Assembly: GCF_000971965.1 (NCBI RefSeq)
Contig: NZ_KQ040793.1
Span: forward strand, 395,296-459,295
Origin: Paenibacillus wulumuqiensis
GTDB lineage: Bacteria; Bacillota; Bacilli; Paenibacillales; Paenibacillaceae
Reading direction: 5' to 3'
DNA: 64,000 bases
A program made the translations under genes and the position numbers. A model generated the notes under the pieces. It did not search any database. It was given only the letters and a program-made list of their open reading frames with translations, and had not been told where the DNA came from. The first letter of the stretch is position 1. Every line of letters begins with the position of its first letter. This document shows, piece after piece, positions 34,282-44,035 of the stretch.

Positions 34282-34355
34282 GTTTTATCTACTTCAATCC
34301 AGTTTATCCACTTTATACGTTTTATCTACTTCAATTTATTTTATCCGCTTTACCC
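34282..34355. repeat. Tandem repeat, two copies of a 37-base unit
   Basis: Two adjacent copies of a pyrimidine-rich unit beginning GTTTTATCTACTTCAAT, differing at a few positions in the second half. It lies between the operon stop and its terminator and is probably non-coding. Confidence 0.75.
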
Positions 34356-34371
34356 TCTTCCATCCGTCCTC

Positions 34372-34947
34372 TTATACTTCCTTATGCGTCTCGCTCTCTT
34401 TGCGCTTTGGATCGGAGAAGACTTCGGACGGATCAGGCTTTGGCTTGTTCAGCTCGCCGCCCATCGATTTGAGAAACTGCAGACCAAAGGCCATCGTCGT
34501 GCGTACATCCGGATCACGCATCGTTTTGAGCAGATGCAGCATGCCCGGCGGTTCGTTATCCCGGTGATCGCCGTATTTCTGATGGGCAGGGTCCATTTCA
34601 CCAAGATGGCTTAATCCGTTACCGAGTGCATTCAGCAGTCGATCCATCTCCAGCGGGTCGATTTTGCCGACCATCTGACTCAGGGTAAAGGCATTGCGGA
34701 TCAGCGGCGGAATATTCAGCGAGTTGATCAGATTCACTCCGTGTACGCCTACCTCTGTCCGGTTTTTAAGTAACGCACCGGCAATATCGAGCATTCCCGC
34801 CTGATCCAGCTCCTTGATAATATCGAGCGTTTTGAGGATCGCTTCCTTGTTGTCGCTGAGCGCCTTGATAATCTGGGTCAGCGACTCTGCCTGTACTTCT
34901 GCTTCTGTCGGTTCATGGCGTTCAATCCGGTTAATGGCTCTGGCCAT
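34372..34947 (-). CDS. DUF1641 partner protein of formate dehydrogenase (ForE/YrhD type)
   Basis: A 191-residue protein of the DUF1641 family, known in Bacillus as the obligatory partner of a non-canonical formate dehydrogenase that links it to menaquinone. It starts MARAINRIERHEPTEAEVQA, with AAGGAG 10 bases upstream; the longer frame to 34980 lacks a site. Mostly helical; the segment GMLDIAGALLKNRTEVGVHG is characteristic. It overlaps the end of the dehydrogenase gene by 17 bases, showing coupling. Confidence 0.88.
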   Translation of the reverse strand: MARAINRIERHEPTEAEVQAESLTQIIKALSDNKEAILKTLDIIKELDQAGMLDIAGALLKNRTEVGVHGVNLINSLNIPPLIRNAFTLSQMVGKIDPLEMDRLLNALGNGLSHLGEMDPAHQKYGDHRDNEPPGMLHLLKTMRDPDVRTTMAFGLQFLKSMGGELNKPKPDPSEVFSDPKRKESETHKEV

Positions 34948-37915
34948 ACTGGGCACGCTCCTTCCGAATAGTATCCGCAATCGGCTCGTAATCCTGACGC
35001 TTCCACTTGTCCTCGACCCGGACGCTGATCTGCGGACGACGCTGGGCGAACCGGTGATTCACCTGCGGCAGCGGTGATACGCCGCGGTCTTCCAGCACTT
35101 CCATCCGTACGCTGATTTCCTTGTAGCTTGGCGTATGGGTGATCTTGTCGGTATGGCTGCTGGTCAGCCGGTTGATCGCTTCGCCGGCATGCTGGGTATT
35201 CATCGGCAGGTACAGCTCTTTGCCTTTGACCCGATCCGTTACGACGACCGACAGCTTGGCCTGCCCATACGGGGAGACGAGCCGCACTTTGGCTCCGGTC
35301 TCGATGCCGCGCTCGGCAGCCAGCTCCGGCGATACTTCCAGCCAGGTGGATGGTACCTTGTGACGAATATTTTGAGACTGGTACGTCATATTGCCTTCAT
35401 GGAAATGCTCCAGCAGACGGCCGTTGTTCAGATGCAGATCGTATTCGGCTTCCGGTTCATACGGCAGGGTCCAGCTGACAGGGAACAGGCGCGCCTTGCC
35501 GCTTGGGAAAGCAAATTCTTCCGTGTACAGCAGTTCGGTACTGCTGCCGTCCGGCTGTACCGGCCATACCTGACTGTTCCAGCCTTCGAGACGATCATAA
35601 CGGACACCGGCAAACAGCGGCGCCAGACTGGCCGCTTCCTCCATAATCTCGCCTGGATGAGTGTAGTTCCAGTTCGCTCCCAGTGCATTGGCCACATCCT
35701 GGATAATTCTCCAGTCCGGTCTGGATTCTCCCATCGGCTCGAATACCTGATGGAAGCGCTGGATGCGGCGTTCGGTATTGGTAAAGGTTCCATCCTTCTC
35801 CAGACTCGGCGAAGCCGGCAGGACCACATCCGCAAACTGGGCTGTGCGGGAGAAGAAAATATCCTGTACCACGAAAAATTCCAGTTTGCCGAACATCTCT
35901 TCCACAAAGTTGGAGTTGGAATCGACAAATGCCATTTCCTCTCCAAACAGATACATGGCTTTGAGCGCACCCTCTTCGATCGCATCCACCATCTCATGGT
36001 TATCCAGCCCGGGCTCTGCCGGCAGCTGTACCCCCCATGCCTGTTCATAGCGGCTGCGGACCGCTTCATCCGTCACCTTTTCATAACCAGGGAAATAGCT
36101 TGGCATTGTACCAAAATCGCAGGCTCCCTGCACATTGTTATGACCGCGCAGCGGATAAGCGCCCGTACCCGGACGACCAAAGTTGCCGGTAGCCAGCAGC
36201 AGATTGCAGATCGCTGTCGATGTATCCGTACCGCCGCGATGCTGGGTCACACCCATCGCCCACAGGATGCAGACCGAACCGGACTCATGGATCATCTCGG
36301 CTGTCCGGATCAGCTGTTCACGGGTCAGACCGGATACCTGCTCCGCATAATCGAGCGTGTACGGTGCCAGCGATTCACGGTATTCTTCGTATCCTTCTAC
36401 CCGGGTATCGAGGAAGCTGCTTGCTTCCCAGCCCTGGTCGATAATGTATTTGGTCACTGCCGACAGCCATACCAGATCCGATCCCGGCTTTGGATGCAGA
36501 TGCAGGTCTGCACGCTCTGCCATTTCATTTTTGCGAATATCGGACACGATCAATTTCTGGCCGTGCAGCTTGTGCGCACGCTTGACCCGGGTTGCCAGTA
36601 CCGGATGGGATTCCGCCGGATTCGCGCCGACGATGATCACCAGCTCGGACTGCTGGATATCTACCATTGTTCCGCTGTCTCCGCCCATGCCGACCGTACG
36701 CATCAGCCCGGAAGTGGCTGGCGACTGACAGTAGCGGGAGCAGTTATCGACGTTATTAGTGCCCATGATCGAACGGGCAAATTTCTGAAAAATATAATTT
36801 TCTTCATTGGAGCATTTGGAAGACGCGATATAGGCGATCGAGTCGGAACCATGCTGTGCCTTGATGCCGCCCAGTTTCTCGGCGATCAATGCCAGCGCCT
36901 CATCCCACGTCGATTCCACGAATCGGTCACCCTGGCGGATCAACGGACGGGTCAGACGCTCCTCACTATTGACAAAGTCCCAGCCCCATTTACCCTTGAT
37001 ACAGGTGGAGACGCCGTTGACCGGCGCATCGATGGATGGTTCGATTTTGAGAATATGACGGTCCTTGGTCCACACTTCAAAGCTGCATCCGACCCCGCAG
37101 TACGTACATACCGTCTTGGTCTTCTCGATACGTGAATTGCGCATGGACGCCTCGATCTCGGAAATCTGGAAAATGCCGGAGTAGCCCGGCTCCACCGCCT
37201 TGGTCAGATCGATCAGCGGCTCCATCAGCTTGCTGTCGATATTGGTCATGAATCCGGCTTCCCCGAGCATGGATGATTCCATCAATGCATTGCACGGACA
37301 GACGGTTACACAGTGCCCGCAGGAGACACAGGAGGATTGATCAATCGGCACATCATCATCCCAGACGACGCGCGGCTGCTCACGGCTCCAGTCAATCGAC
37401 AGCGTCTCATTGACCTGCAGATCCTGACAGGCCTCTACGCAGCGGCCGCACAGAATGCACTGGTCCGGGTCATAGCGATAGAACGGGTTGGTGTTGTCGA
37501 TCTCATAGGGTTTGTTGCGGAAAGGATAGGTCTGATGCTCAATGCCCAGCTTTTCCGTGGTGTTATGTACCACGCAATTACCGTTATTGTTATCGCAGAC
37601 CGTGCAGTAGAGTTCATGATTGCGGAGTATTCGGGACATGGATTCCTGCTGGGCTTCCTTGACGAGCGGGGTCTGGGTGGATATGTTCATTCCTGGCGTA
37701 ATCACTGTGCTGCAGGAGCGCACCAGCTCTCCATTCACTTCCACCATGCATGTATCACAGGTATTGATCGGTCCGAGCTGCTCATTGTAGCAGATCTGCG
37801 GGATATATAGATCGGGTGCCGTATTGACTGCCTGAACAATGGTCATACCCGGCTGTGCCACGACCGATTGTCCATCCACATGAATCACAATATTCTCCTG
37901 ACCATCCATCTTCAT
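34931..37915 (-). CDS. Formate dehydrogenase catalytic subunit, menaquinone-linked type (ForC/YrhE/YjgC)
   Basis: A 994-residue molybdenum enzyme. N-terminal 2Fe-2S domain (CYNEQLGPINTCDTCMVEVN), a His/Cys cluster segment (ILRNHELYCTVCDNNNGNC), two 4Fe-4S pairs (CILCGRCVEACQ and CVSCGHCVTVCP), another 4Fe-4S site CTYCGVGCSFEVW before the molybdopterin domain, and C-terminal cofactor domain. The metal ligand is a Cys in NCSRYCQSPATSGL; Gln follows where E. coli FdhH has His. GAGGTG precedes the ATG. Known relatives in Bacillus oxidise formate and pass electrons to menaquinone through the DUF1641 partner encoded next. Confidence 0.94.
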   Translation of the reverse strand: MKMDGQENIVIHVDGQSVVAQPGMTIVQAVNTAPDLYIPQICYNEQLGPINTCDTCMVEVNGELVRSCSTVITPGMNISTQTPLVKEAQQESMSRILRNHELYCTVCDNNNGNCVVHNTTEKLGIEHQTYPFRNKPYEIDNTNPFYRYDPDQCILCGRCVEACQDLQVNETLSIDWSREQPRVVWDDDVPIDQSSCVSCGHCVTVCPCNALMESSMLGEAGFMTNIDSKLMEPLIDLTKAVEPGYSGIFQISEIEASMRNSRIEKTKTVCTYCGVGCSFEVWTKDRHILKIEPSIDAPVNGVSTCIKGKWGWDFVNSEERLTRPLIRQGDRFVESTWDEALALIAEKLGGIKAQHGSDSIAYIASSKCSNEENYIFQKFARSIMGTNNVDNCSRYCQSPATSGLMRTVGMGGDSGTMVDIQQSELVIIVGANPAESHPVLATRVKRAHKLHGQKLIVSDIRKNEMAERADLHLHPKPGSDLVWLSAVTKYIIDQGWEASSFLDTRVEGYEEYRESLAPYTLDYAEQVSGLTREQLIRTAEMIHESGSVCILWAMGVTQHRGGTDTSTAICNLLLATGNFGRPGTGAYPLRGHNNVQGACDFGTMPSYFPGYEKVTDEAVRSRYEQAWGVQLPAEPGLDNHEMVDAIEEGALKAMYLFGEEMAFVDSNSNFVEEMFGKLEFFVVQDIFFSRTAQFADVVLPASPSLEKDGTFTNTERRIQRFHQVFEPMGESRPDWRIIQDVANALGANWNYTHPGEIMEEAASLAPLFAGVRYDRLEGWNSQVWPVQPDGSSTELLYTEEFAFPSGKARLFPVSWTLPYEPEAEYDLHLNNGRLLEHFHEGNMTYQSQNIRHKVPSTWLEVSPELAAERGIETGAKVRLVSPYGQAKLSVVVTDRVKGKELYLPMNTQHAGEAINRLTSSHTDKITHTPSYKEISVRMEVLEDRGVSPLPQVNHRFAQRRPQISVRVEDKWKRQDYEPIADTIRKERAQYGQSH

Positions 37916-38282
37916 GATGCCACTTCACCTCTATCTGTGTAATTGGATATTTTGAAACCTATTACCCGTTTCCGGTGAAAGTATGCACGTACATCGTCAA
38001 TCGGTATATATGTTACTTTATTTATATGACTTGCCGCTTCGGAGTTGTCGACCGTTCACGATCCATCTTTATCCTGCATGGAAAATATTCAAGAACAATT
38101 GTTTACTTTTCAAACCCACCATAGCTGTGCATCTTTTACAGAAATCACAGCTCATCTTCCTGTTTCGAATTGCGCCAGCTTTCTGTTAAATTCACTTACT
38201 TTACAATATTCCGTAACAGGAGTAACGTTAGAAGATAAGCTTGCTCGTAAGAGTTCGCATGGGTTGAAGGAGGTACGCTGAT
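37916..38282. other. Divergent promoter region between formate dehydrogenase and mqnB
   Basis: About 365 bases. A TACAAT at about 38200 with a weak -35 could serve mqnB. No gene or structured RNA is evident. Confidence 0.35.
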
Positions 38283-38963
38283 ATGGAGGCTTCACGCCTT
38301 AACAATACATCATCCACCAGAATACTAATCATGACTGCAGTCGAAGCAGAGCGCGAAGCGGTACTGCGAGGAATCGGCGATGCAGCCGGACAGCGGTTTG
38401 ATGTCCAGCTCGCCGGTGTCGGCCCAGCTTCGGCGGCTGCGCGTACGGCACTTCTGCTCGCCCGAGATTCGTACGATCTGGTGGTCAGCGCCGGGATTGG
38501 CGGCGGGTTCGAACCGCATGCGATTCCCGGCTCTATTGTGCTGTCGAGCCGAATAATCGCGGCCGACCTCGGTTCCGGAACACCGGAACACGGATTCATT
38601 TCTGTCGATGAACTGGGTTTTGGTTCGTCGGTTATCACAGCAGACCGTTCGTATAATGAACATCTGACAGCTGCCATGCGCCATGCAGGTCTAACGGTAC
38701 ATACCGGACCTGTACTCACCGTATCGACAACAACCGGATCGGCCGAGACGACAGCCTCACTGTTGCAGCGCATCCCCGATGCAGCGGCAGAAGGTATGGA
38801 AGGCTACGGCGTAGCTGAGGCTGCCCGGCTGCTCGGTGTACCGGTACTGGAGATCCGGGCGATCTCCAACAAGGTCGGTCCGCGTGACCGCGGCAGCTGG
38901 CGTATCCCCGAAGCATTGCAGTCTCTATCGCTGGCAAGTTCCCTATTACCGGAGGTGCTTTAA
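38283..38963 (+). CDS. mqnB: Futalosine hydrolase
   Basis: A 226-residue nucleosidase that splits futalosine into hypoxanthine and dehypoxanthinyl futalosine in the alternative menaquinone pathway. It belongs to the MTA/SAH nucleosidase fold: ILIMTAVEAEREAVLRGIGD, VVSAGIGGGFEPHAIPGSIV, a specificity region GLTVHTGPVLTVSTTTGSAE, and EGMEGYGVAEAARLLGVPVL with the purine-binding Glu and Met, then EIRAISNKVGPRDRGSW. GAAGGAGG lies about 10 bases before ATG 38283. It is directly followed by mqnD. Confidence 0.94.
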   Translation: MEASRLNNTSSTRILIMTAVEAEREAVLRGIGDAAGQRFDVQLAGVGPASAAARTALLLARDSYDLVVSAGIGGGFEPHAIPGSIVLSSRIIAADLGSGTPEHGFISVDELGFGSSVITADRSYNEHLTAAMRHAGLTVHTGPVLTVSTTTGSAETTASLLQRIPDAAAEGMEGYGVAEAARLLGVPVLEIRAISNKVGPRDRGSWRIPEALQSLSLASSLLPEVL

Positions 38964-38964
38964 T

Positions 38965-39801
38965 ATGAATATTGCTTTTTCCCCATGTCCCAATGATACA
39001 TTCGTCTTCCATGCCTGGGTGCACGGCCTGATTGCCGGCGCACCGGAGCTGGATGTAACGTATGCCGATATCGATATTACAAATAACTGGGCTGCCGAAG
39101 GCAAAGGCCCGGAAGTACTCAAAATCTCCTACGCCGCTCTTCCCTGGGTGCTGGAAGATTACGCACTCATCCCTTGCGGGGGTGCACTTGGACGCGGCTG
39201 TGGTCCGCTCGTGCTCACTGCCAATCCGGAAGCGACCGATGCAGCAGCCCTGACCGGCAAAAAGGTAGCCGTACCGAGCGAACGCTCTACCGCTTATCTG
39301 CTGTTCCGCCTGTGGGCCGCACAGAACGTACCGGGCGGTATCGGTGAAGTGGTTGTAATGCCATTTGACCAGATCATGCCTGCTGTACGTGACGGACAGA
39401 TCGACGCCGGACTGGTCATCCATGAAGCCCGCTTCACTTACCAGAATTACGGCCTGACCCTGCTGCAGGATATGGGCAGCTGGTGGGAAGAAGATACCGG
39501 ACTACCGATTCCGCTCGGAGCGATTATTGCCCGTCGTTCGCTGGATATTGCCCAGATTACCCAATGGGCACGCTCATCCGTCGAATACGCTTGGGAACAT
39601 CCGGAAGCATCCCGCGGCTATGTAATGGAGCATGCCCAGGAGATGGATGCCAGTGTAGCCGATTCACATATCAATCTGTATGTAAACGAGTTCACCCGTA
39701 ATCTCGGTGAAGACGGCTATGGCGCGATCGAAGCGCTACTTGGCCGCGCTGCCCGTGAAGGACTGGTTCCCGAATTTGATCTCAGCCTGCTGCGCAAATA
39801 A
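38965..39801 (+). CDS. mqnD: 1,4-dihydroxy-6-naphthoate synthase
   Basis: A 278-residue enzyme converting cyclic dehypoxanthinyl futalosine to 1,4-dihydroxy-6-naphthoate. It begins MNIAFSPCPNDTFVFHAWVH, the MqnD signature. LPCGGALGRGCGPLV-like and VPSERSTAYLLFRLW segments line the substrate pocket, and DAGLVIHEARFTYQNYGL carries the conserved His. The ATG has GGAGG 9 bases before and lies one base after the mqnB stop. The other mqn genes are not in this window. Confidence 0.95.
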   Translation: MNIAFSPCPNDTFVFHAWVHGLIAGAPELDVTYADIDITNNWAAEGKGPEVLKISYAALPWVLEDYALIPCGGALGRGCGPLVLTANPEATDAAALTGKKVAVPSERSTAYLLFRLWAAQNVPGGIGEVVVMPFDQIMPAVRDGQIDAGLVIHEARFTYQNYGLTLLQDMGSWWEEDTGLPIPLGAIIARRSLDIAQITQWARSSVEYAWEHPEASRGYVMEHAQEMDASVADSHINLYVNEFTRNLGEDGYGAIEALLGRAAREGLVPEFDLSLLRK

Positions 39802-39830
39802 GGACAGTACCGGCAGCAATCACAGCAAAA

Positions 39831-39873
39831 CAAAATCCCCTGCTCTCTCTTATGGAGAAACAGGGGATTTTCT
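39831..39873 (+). terminator. Terminator of mqnBD
   Basis: AAAATCCCCTG / CAGGGGATTTT, 11 bp, with an 18-base loop, 30 bases after the mqnD stop. Confidence 0.9.
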
Positions 39874-40063
39874 TATAAAAACGAAGCGAATCCGCTTCAT
39901 TTGTCCATTTATCGGGGAATATAAAGAAGAAAAGCATTTGCCAAACTCAGCGTACATCCTGTATACTGGGAATGCTACTAATAGAAGTAGCAAACACAAA
40001 TAGCCTCTTTTGCCGAAGAGACTGTTAAATGTTGTATATTATGAGCACAGGAGGTGAATCATC

Positions 40064-40222
40064 ATGGCTCAAGACGTAATGTGTGAAGTAAGTGCATGCA
40101 CTCACTGGGCGGAACAAAACAAATGTACCGCTGATACTATTTTTGTTGTTAGTCACGCAGCTGCCAAAGAACAAACTGCTGAAGTTCAAGAAACAGACTG
40201 TCAGACTTTTGAAAAGAAATAA
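40064..40222 (+). CDS. DUF1540 small cysteine protein
   Basis: A 52-residue protein with the DUF1540 pattern: VMCEVSACTHWAEQNKCTAD, then a C-terminal TDCQTFEKK. The four cysteines suggest a small metal or iron-sulfur site; the family function is not known and it is frequent in spore-forming Firmicutes. GGAGGTGAATCATC precedes the ATG. It is a single-gene unit with its own terminator. Confidence 0.9.
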   Translation: MAQDVMCEVSACTHWAEQNKCTADTIFVVSHAAAKEQTAEVQETDCQTFEKK

Positions 40223-40247
40223 TACTTAAACCACATATTCAAATCGT

Positions 40248-40283
40248 AAGAAGGGACTTTGCCGAGTTCCTTCTTTCTTTTTA
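40248..40283 (+). terminator. Terminator of the DUF1540 gene
   Basis: AAGAAGG-ACT / AGT-CCTTCTT stem followed by TCTTTTTAT, 26 bases after the stop. Confidence 0.85.
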
Positions 40284-40345
40284 TATTCTATCAACAATGA
40301 TTATTATTATCAAGTAGATTTTCAATATTTATTGAGAAAAGATTG

Positions 40346-40385
40346 AGAAAAAAGGATGCCCCTATGTAGAGGGACATCCTTTTCT
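40346..40385 (-). terminator. Terminator of the chemoreceptor gene
   Basis: AAAGGATG-CCC / GGG-CATCCTTT with a T-run on the minus-strand side. It lies 137 bases after the chemoreceptor stop. Confidence 0.75.
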
Positions 40386-40521
40386 GCATTTTATTCTGTT
40401 AAAAGGTCCTGGCAGCAAGCTTAACGGGATATCCATCTGCTGGTGAGCTTGCTGGATTTCTACTGTGCCGCTTATAACCCGGACTGATACTCGGTATCAG
40501 GTGTTTCGTTTACAGCCGGGA

Positions 40522-42270
40522 TTACAGTTTGAACTTGGCTACCGATTCAGCCAGCTCATTGACACCCTGCTTGGACTGCTTCATCTGCTCGGCTACACGT
40601 GCCGTCTGCTGTACGATATCATCGGTCTTCTCGGCGATCATGCTGGTACCCTCGGCACCTTCATTGGCGGCTACCGAGATCTCCTGGATCGCTTTGACGA
40701 CATTCTCAATGGAAGCCAGCAGCTCTTCGGAAGTCGCGCTCAGATCATTGGCGATATCATCAATTTCCTGTGCGCTGGAAGCATACTGATCAGCCGAAGA
40801 CAGCATCATCTCGTAATCGGTACGAACGTTGGTGCTGAACAGGTTCAGCAAATCATTGGAGTTGGAGGACAGATTGCTCACGGAGCCAACGACCACCTGG
40901 GTAATCTCATTGATCTGATCGGCAGCTTTTTTGGAATCTTCAGCCAGTTTGCTGATCTCACTGGCGACGACTGCGAATCCGCGGCCGGCATCTCCTGCCC
41001 GGGCTGCTTCAATACTCGCATTCAGGGACAAAAGGTTCGTTTGTGAAGCAATATCGATAATGGAGGAGACCAGACTGTTGATCTGCTGTACGGACTTGGA
41101 TTCTTCCAAAGCCTGTACGAGACTGTCCCGCACCTGATTGTAAGTTTCTGTACTCGTGCTGTACGACTGCTTGAACTGCTTGCTCAGATCAGCGGCGCGC
41201 ACGGTTAATCCTTCGGCTGCACGTGCACCTTCCTGGGCTTTGTTCGCAACGGAATTGACGGCCGATTCGATCTCTGTCGAAGTGGCGTTCATCTCCTGTG
41301 TGGAGGCTGCGGTCTCTTCCATACCGGCAGACAGCTGCTCGGTAGTCGCAGAGATATCCTGTACGCCGCCTTCCAGCTTGTTCATCTCTTCATCCACCAT
41401 CTGAATCGTATCCTGCAGACTGCGGCTCTCCTGGATAACACGGCTGAACGTTGTTCTGAATTCTTTTCTCGCTTCGCCGAGTGCCTGGATAATAACCGCA
41501 AATTCATCTTTTTCGGACAGATAACGGGTAAAGCTGTCATCGTAGACCAGATCGAAATTCGCTGTTTTGTGGATCATGGTCAGTGTATCTTTGGTACGGT
41601 TGCGCACATTACGTATAATGAAGAAGATCAGCAGCATGGCAATCAAGAGGATGGATACCAGCTCAATAATGGTAATCAGTCTCATCTGTCCGCTCAGTGC
41701 AGCACTTTCCTCAATCGCATCCTTACTGTACTGGTCCATAATGCTCTCGATCTGATCCAGATTGTGACGGGAAGCTGCAAACTTCACTCCCGAATCGGTC
41801 GAATTCACATAGCGGCGTTCTTCGTAGTTGAATTCACTTTTCCATGCTTCGTAGTTGGTATCAAATTCTTCGATCAGCTGGAATACATTCTTCTTGGTCT
41901 CGGGATCGGCATATTTCTCGAATACAGAGCGATTTTGCTCCATGATGGCTTTGGCTTCCTGTACCCGGTCGTGGGTTTGCTTTACATTTTCATTGTAATT
42001 GTCCTGCTGCACCTTGATTTCCGCAGGATTCTCAATACCGGTCAATGTAAACTCGGCAATCATCGCCTGATAATAATCACGGTCTGCATTCAGGATCAGA
42101 TAATTGATCTGGTAGGCTTCTTCATAAAGGGAAGTAATCAACTTATCCCCCATTTTATCGATATTCCGGATCGCCAGTATAGATAACACGATCAGGGCGA
42201 TAACGAGAATAAGGACGGGTAACAGCATCTTGGTACTCAGACTCCAGTTGTTCATTTTAAACATTTTCAA
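40522..42270 (-). CDS. Methyl-accepting chemotaxis protein with four-helix-bundle sensor
   Basis: About 582 residues. A first membrane helix ([20 protein letters not shown]) is followed by an extracytoplasmic helical region to about residue 200 (4HB_MCP-like), then a second helix ([20 protein letters not shown]), a linker and a long cytoplasmic signalling rod. The hairpin tip [20 protein letters not shown] contacts CheA and CheW. The start is probably TTG 42270, 7 bases after GGGAGG; ATG 42264 and 42255 are alternatives. The ligand is unknown; it lies beside pectin esterase genes. Confidence 0.93.
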   Translation of the reverse strand: MKMFKMNNWSLSTKMLLPVLILVIALIVLSILAIRNIDKMGDKLITSLYEEAYQINYLILNADRDYYQAMIAEFTLTGIENPAEIKVQQDNYNENVKQTHDRVQEAKAIMEQNRSVFEKYADPETKKNVFQLIEEFDTNYEAWKSEFNYEERRYVNSTDSGVKFAASRHNLDQIESIMDQYSKDAIEESAALSGQMRLITIIELVSILLIAMLLIFFIIRNVRNRTKDTLTMIHKTANFDLVYDDSFTRYLSEKDEFAVIIQALGEARKEFRTTFSRVIQESRSLQDTIQMVDEEMNKLEGGVQDISATTEQLSAGMEETAASTQEMNATSTEIESAVNSVANKAQEGARAAEGLTVRAADLSKQFKQSYSTSTETYNQVRDSLVQALEESKSVQQINSLVSSIIDIASQTNLLSLNASIEAARAGDAGRGFAVVASEISKLAEDSKKAADQINEITQVVVGSVSNLSSNSNDLLNLFSTNVRTDYEMMLSSADQYASSAQEIDDIANDLSATSEELLASIENVVKAIQEISVAANEGAEGTSMIAEKTDDIVQQTARVAEQMKQSKQGVNELAESVAKFKL

Positions 42271-42613
42271 TATACATCCTCCCGGCATGGTTGACTGAAA
42301 TACAAGTTAAGTGTTCGATTGGAGACCAGGCAGCAACTCCACTTTGAGAAACGCAAAAAATAACATACATGACAAACCGGCGATATCATGCAGCAGCTGT
42401 TATTAGTTAGGCCTTTACTAATGGTTGCTGCTTTGGCATCCTGTATCGCTTCATATGATTGATATGTACTATTATCGGTAAAATGGCCTATTTTTTTATG
42501 TATATTTTCTGGAATATCAAAATATAGTTATTTAGCCGAAATCAAAATATGACAATTTATGAGGGGAAAGATGAACTGCCCGTAGTTAGATGAATCCCAG
42601 TTAATAAGCAGAA
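42271..42613. other. AT-rich non-coding stretch upstream of the chemoreceptor
   Basis: About 340 bases that should hold the chemoreceptor promoter on the minus strand. No gene or clear site is seen. Confidence 0.35.
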
Positions 42614-42643
42614 CAAAAACTGCCAACCTCATCGGCTGGCAGT
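42614..42643 (-). terminator. Terminator of the second rhamnogalacturonan acetylesterase gene
   Basis: CTGCCA(G)CC / GG(T)TGGCAG stem followed on the minus strand by TTTTTG. Confidence 0.8.
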
Positions 42644-42766
42644 ATACATGGATAAAATTCGGGCATAGAGTACATGGAATGTACTCTCACCGGCAGATCC
42701 ATCATACATAATGAGGACAATGGAACTATATCGCGCCGTACAGTCAATAGAGTCCTCTCACCCCAT

Positions 42767-43567
42767 TTACTGCACTACATGCGCAGACAAGGGCAGATTC
42801 AGCGCTCCTATCCCATCGGCGACCAGCCGGGCTATCCGGTCGGCACCGTATTCCTGAAAATGAACATCATCCGCCGACCCTGCCGCAAAGGCAGCGTATT
42901 GTCCGGGAGCTGTGTACAAAAACAGCTGCTTGGTCGCTTCGGCTCCGATGGAATTGTAATAAGCCACACTGCTTGCACTCAGATCCAGCAGCGGTGTACC
43001 GGTCTCTGCCGCCACCTGCTTCATCGCCTGCACATATTCGGGAAAGCTCAGTTGGAAACGTCCGCTAGTCTTGTCTATCGTGCGTGTACCCATCGGTGTA
43101 ATCAGTACCGGCGCAGCGCCATGATCCCGCGCTCCCTGAACGTATTTATGCAGATAACGCTTGTAATCACCCACCGGCGTATAGCGGTCGGGCTTGGCCT
43201 GATTGGCATCATTATGACCGAACTGGATCAGCAGGTAATCCCCCGGCTGAATCTCGCTTAGAATATCATCCAGCCTTCCCTGCTCGATGAAGGTGCGCGT
43301 ACTCCTGCCGCTGATCGCATGATTGCTGAACGTAACTCCCTGATCAAAATAGCGGCCAATCATCTGCCCCCAGCCTGCCTGTGGACGCTGGGCATCCGTA
43401 TATGTCTGCACCGTGGAATCACCCGCCAGATATACGACCGGCTGCTGGTGACCGGCACTGGTCCCGGACGAAGCCCCTACCATAAACCACAGACTGACAA
43501 TCATAATGCCCAGCAGTGCAGCAGGACCAAGACGGCGGTTAACGGAATTCCAGTGAATTGTACGCAA
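42767..43567 (-). CDS. Rhamnogalacturonan acetylesterase, SGNH family (copy 2)
   Basis: A 266-residue exported esterase that removes acetyl groups from pectin backbone sugars. Signal or anchor helix at about 16-36 (ALLGIMIVSLWFMVGASSGT), then the four SGNH blocks: YLAGDSTVQTYTDAQRPQAG (Ser), SNHAISGRSTRTF (Gly), IQFGHNDANQ (Asn) and DDVHFQEYGADRIA (Asp, His). The start is TTG 43567 with GAGGG 7 bases upstream. It is a paralogue of the next gene and lies downstream of it, but a terminator separates them. Confidence 0.92.
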   Translation of the reverse strand: MRTIHWNSVNRRLGPAALLGIMIVSLWFMVGASSGTSAGHQQPVVYLAGDSTVQTYTDAQRPQAGWGQMIGRYFDQGVTFSNHAISGRSTRTFIEQGRLDDILSEIQPGDYLLIQFGHNDANQAKPDRYTPVGDYKRYLHKYVQGARDHGAAPVLITPMGTRTIDKTSGRFQLSFPEYVQAMKQVAAETGTPLLDLSASSVAYYNSIGAEATKQLFLYTAPGQYAAFAAGSADDVHFQEYGADRIARLVADGIGALNLPLSAHVVQ

Positions 43568-43967
43568 AGGCTTCCCTCTTTTACAATATAATATACACTA
43601 TGGGCATCAGGCTCCTGCACGTCGGAATATAGGAAAACCGCAGCCGGGAACACTGACATAGAACTACACATTTAACATGGACAATGAATTCCATATAGAT
43701 AGACGACAGAGAGAGAAGGAGAATATCGTAATTACCGGCAGAAAATCGAAGCAGAAGCTCAAGAAGCGGAGTTAAATGCATGTCAGAAGCGAATAGGATC
43801 ATCAATAAGGTCAGGTTCGTTGTTATTACGAATTATAGTTATATTCTAGCGTATCTCCCAGCGCAGTGACAATTCATTTCTTGGCAGTTGGATATAAAAA
43901 AAGGGCACCATTAAAACGACTTCTATAGAATCAACCTTATCCATCCAATATCCCTTTTTAGACATGG

Positions 43968-43997
43968 CAAAAAGGACAGCCCCGCAGGTCTGTCCCC
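43968..43997 (-). terminator. Terminator of the first rhamnogalacturonan acetylesterase gene
   Basis: GGACAG-CC / GG-CTGTCC stem and TTTTTGCC tail on the minus strand, 39 bases after the stop. Confidence 0.85.
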
Positions 43998-44035
43998 TTT
44001 GAATAATCCTGTATTTTTCGGGCATCACAGTGTGC

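Noticed and set aside
35135..37135. 666-codon plus-strand ORF opposite the formate dehydrogenase
   Set aside because: It is antisense to a conserved gene, has no recognisable domain and its residue pattern follows the codon bias of the opposite strand.
43846..44028. 60-codon minus-strand ORF downstream of the esterase
   Set aside because: It runs through the esterase terminator and has no ribosome site.
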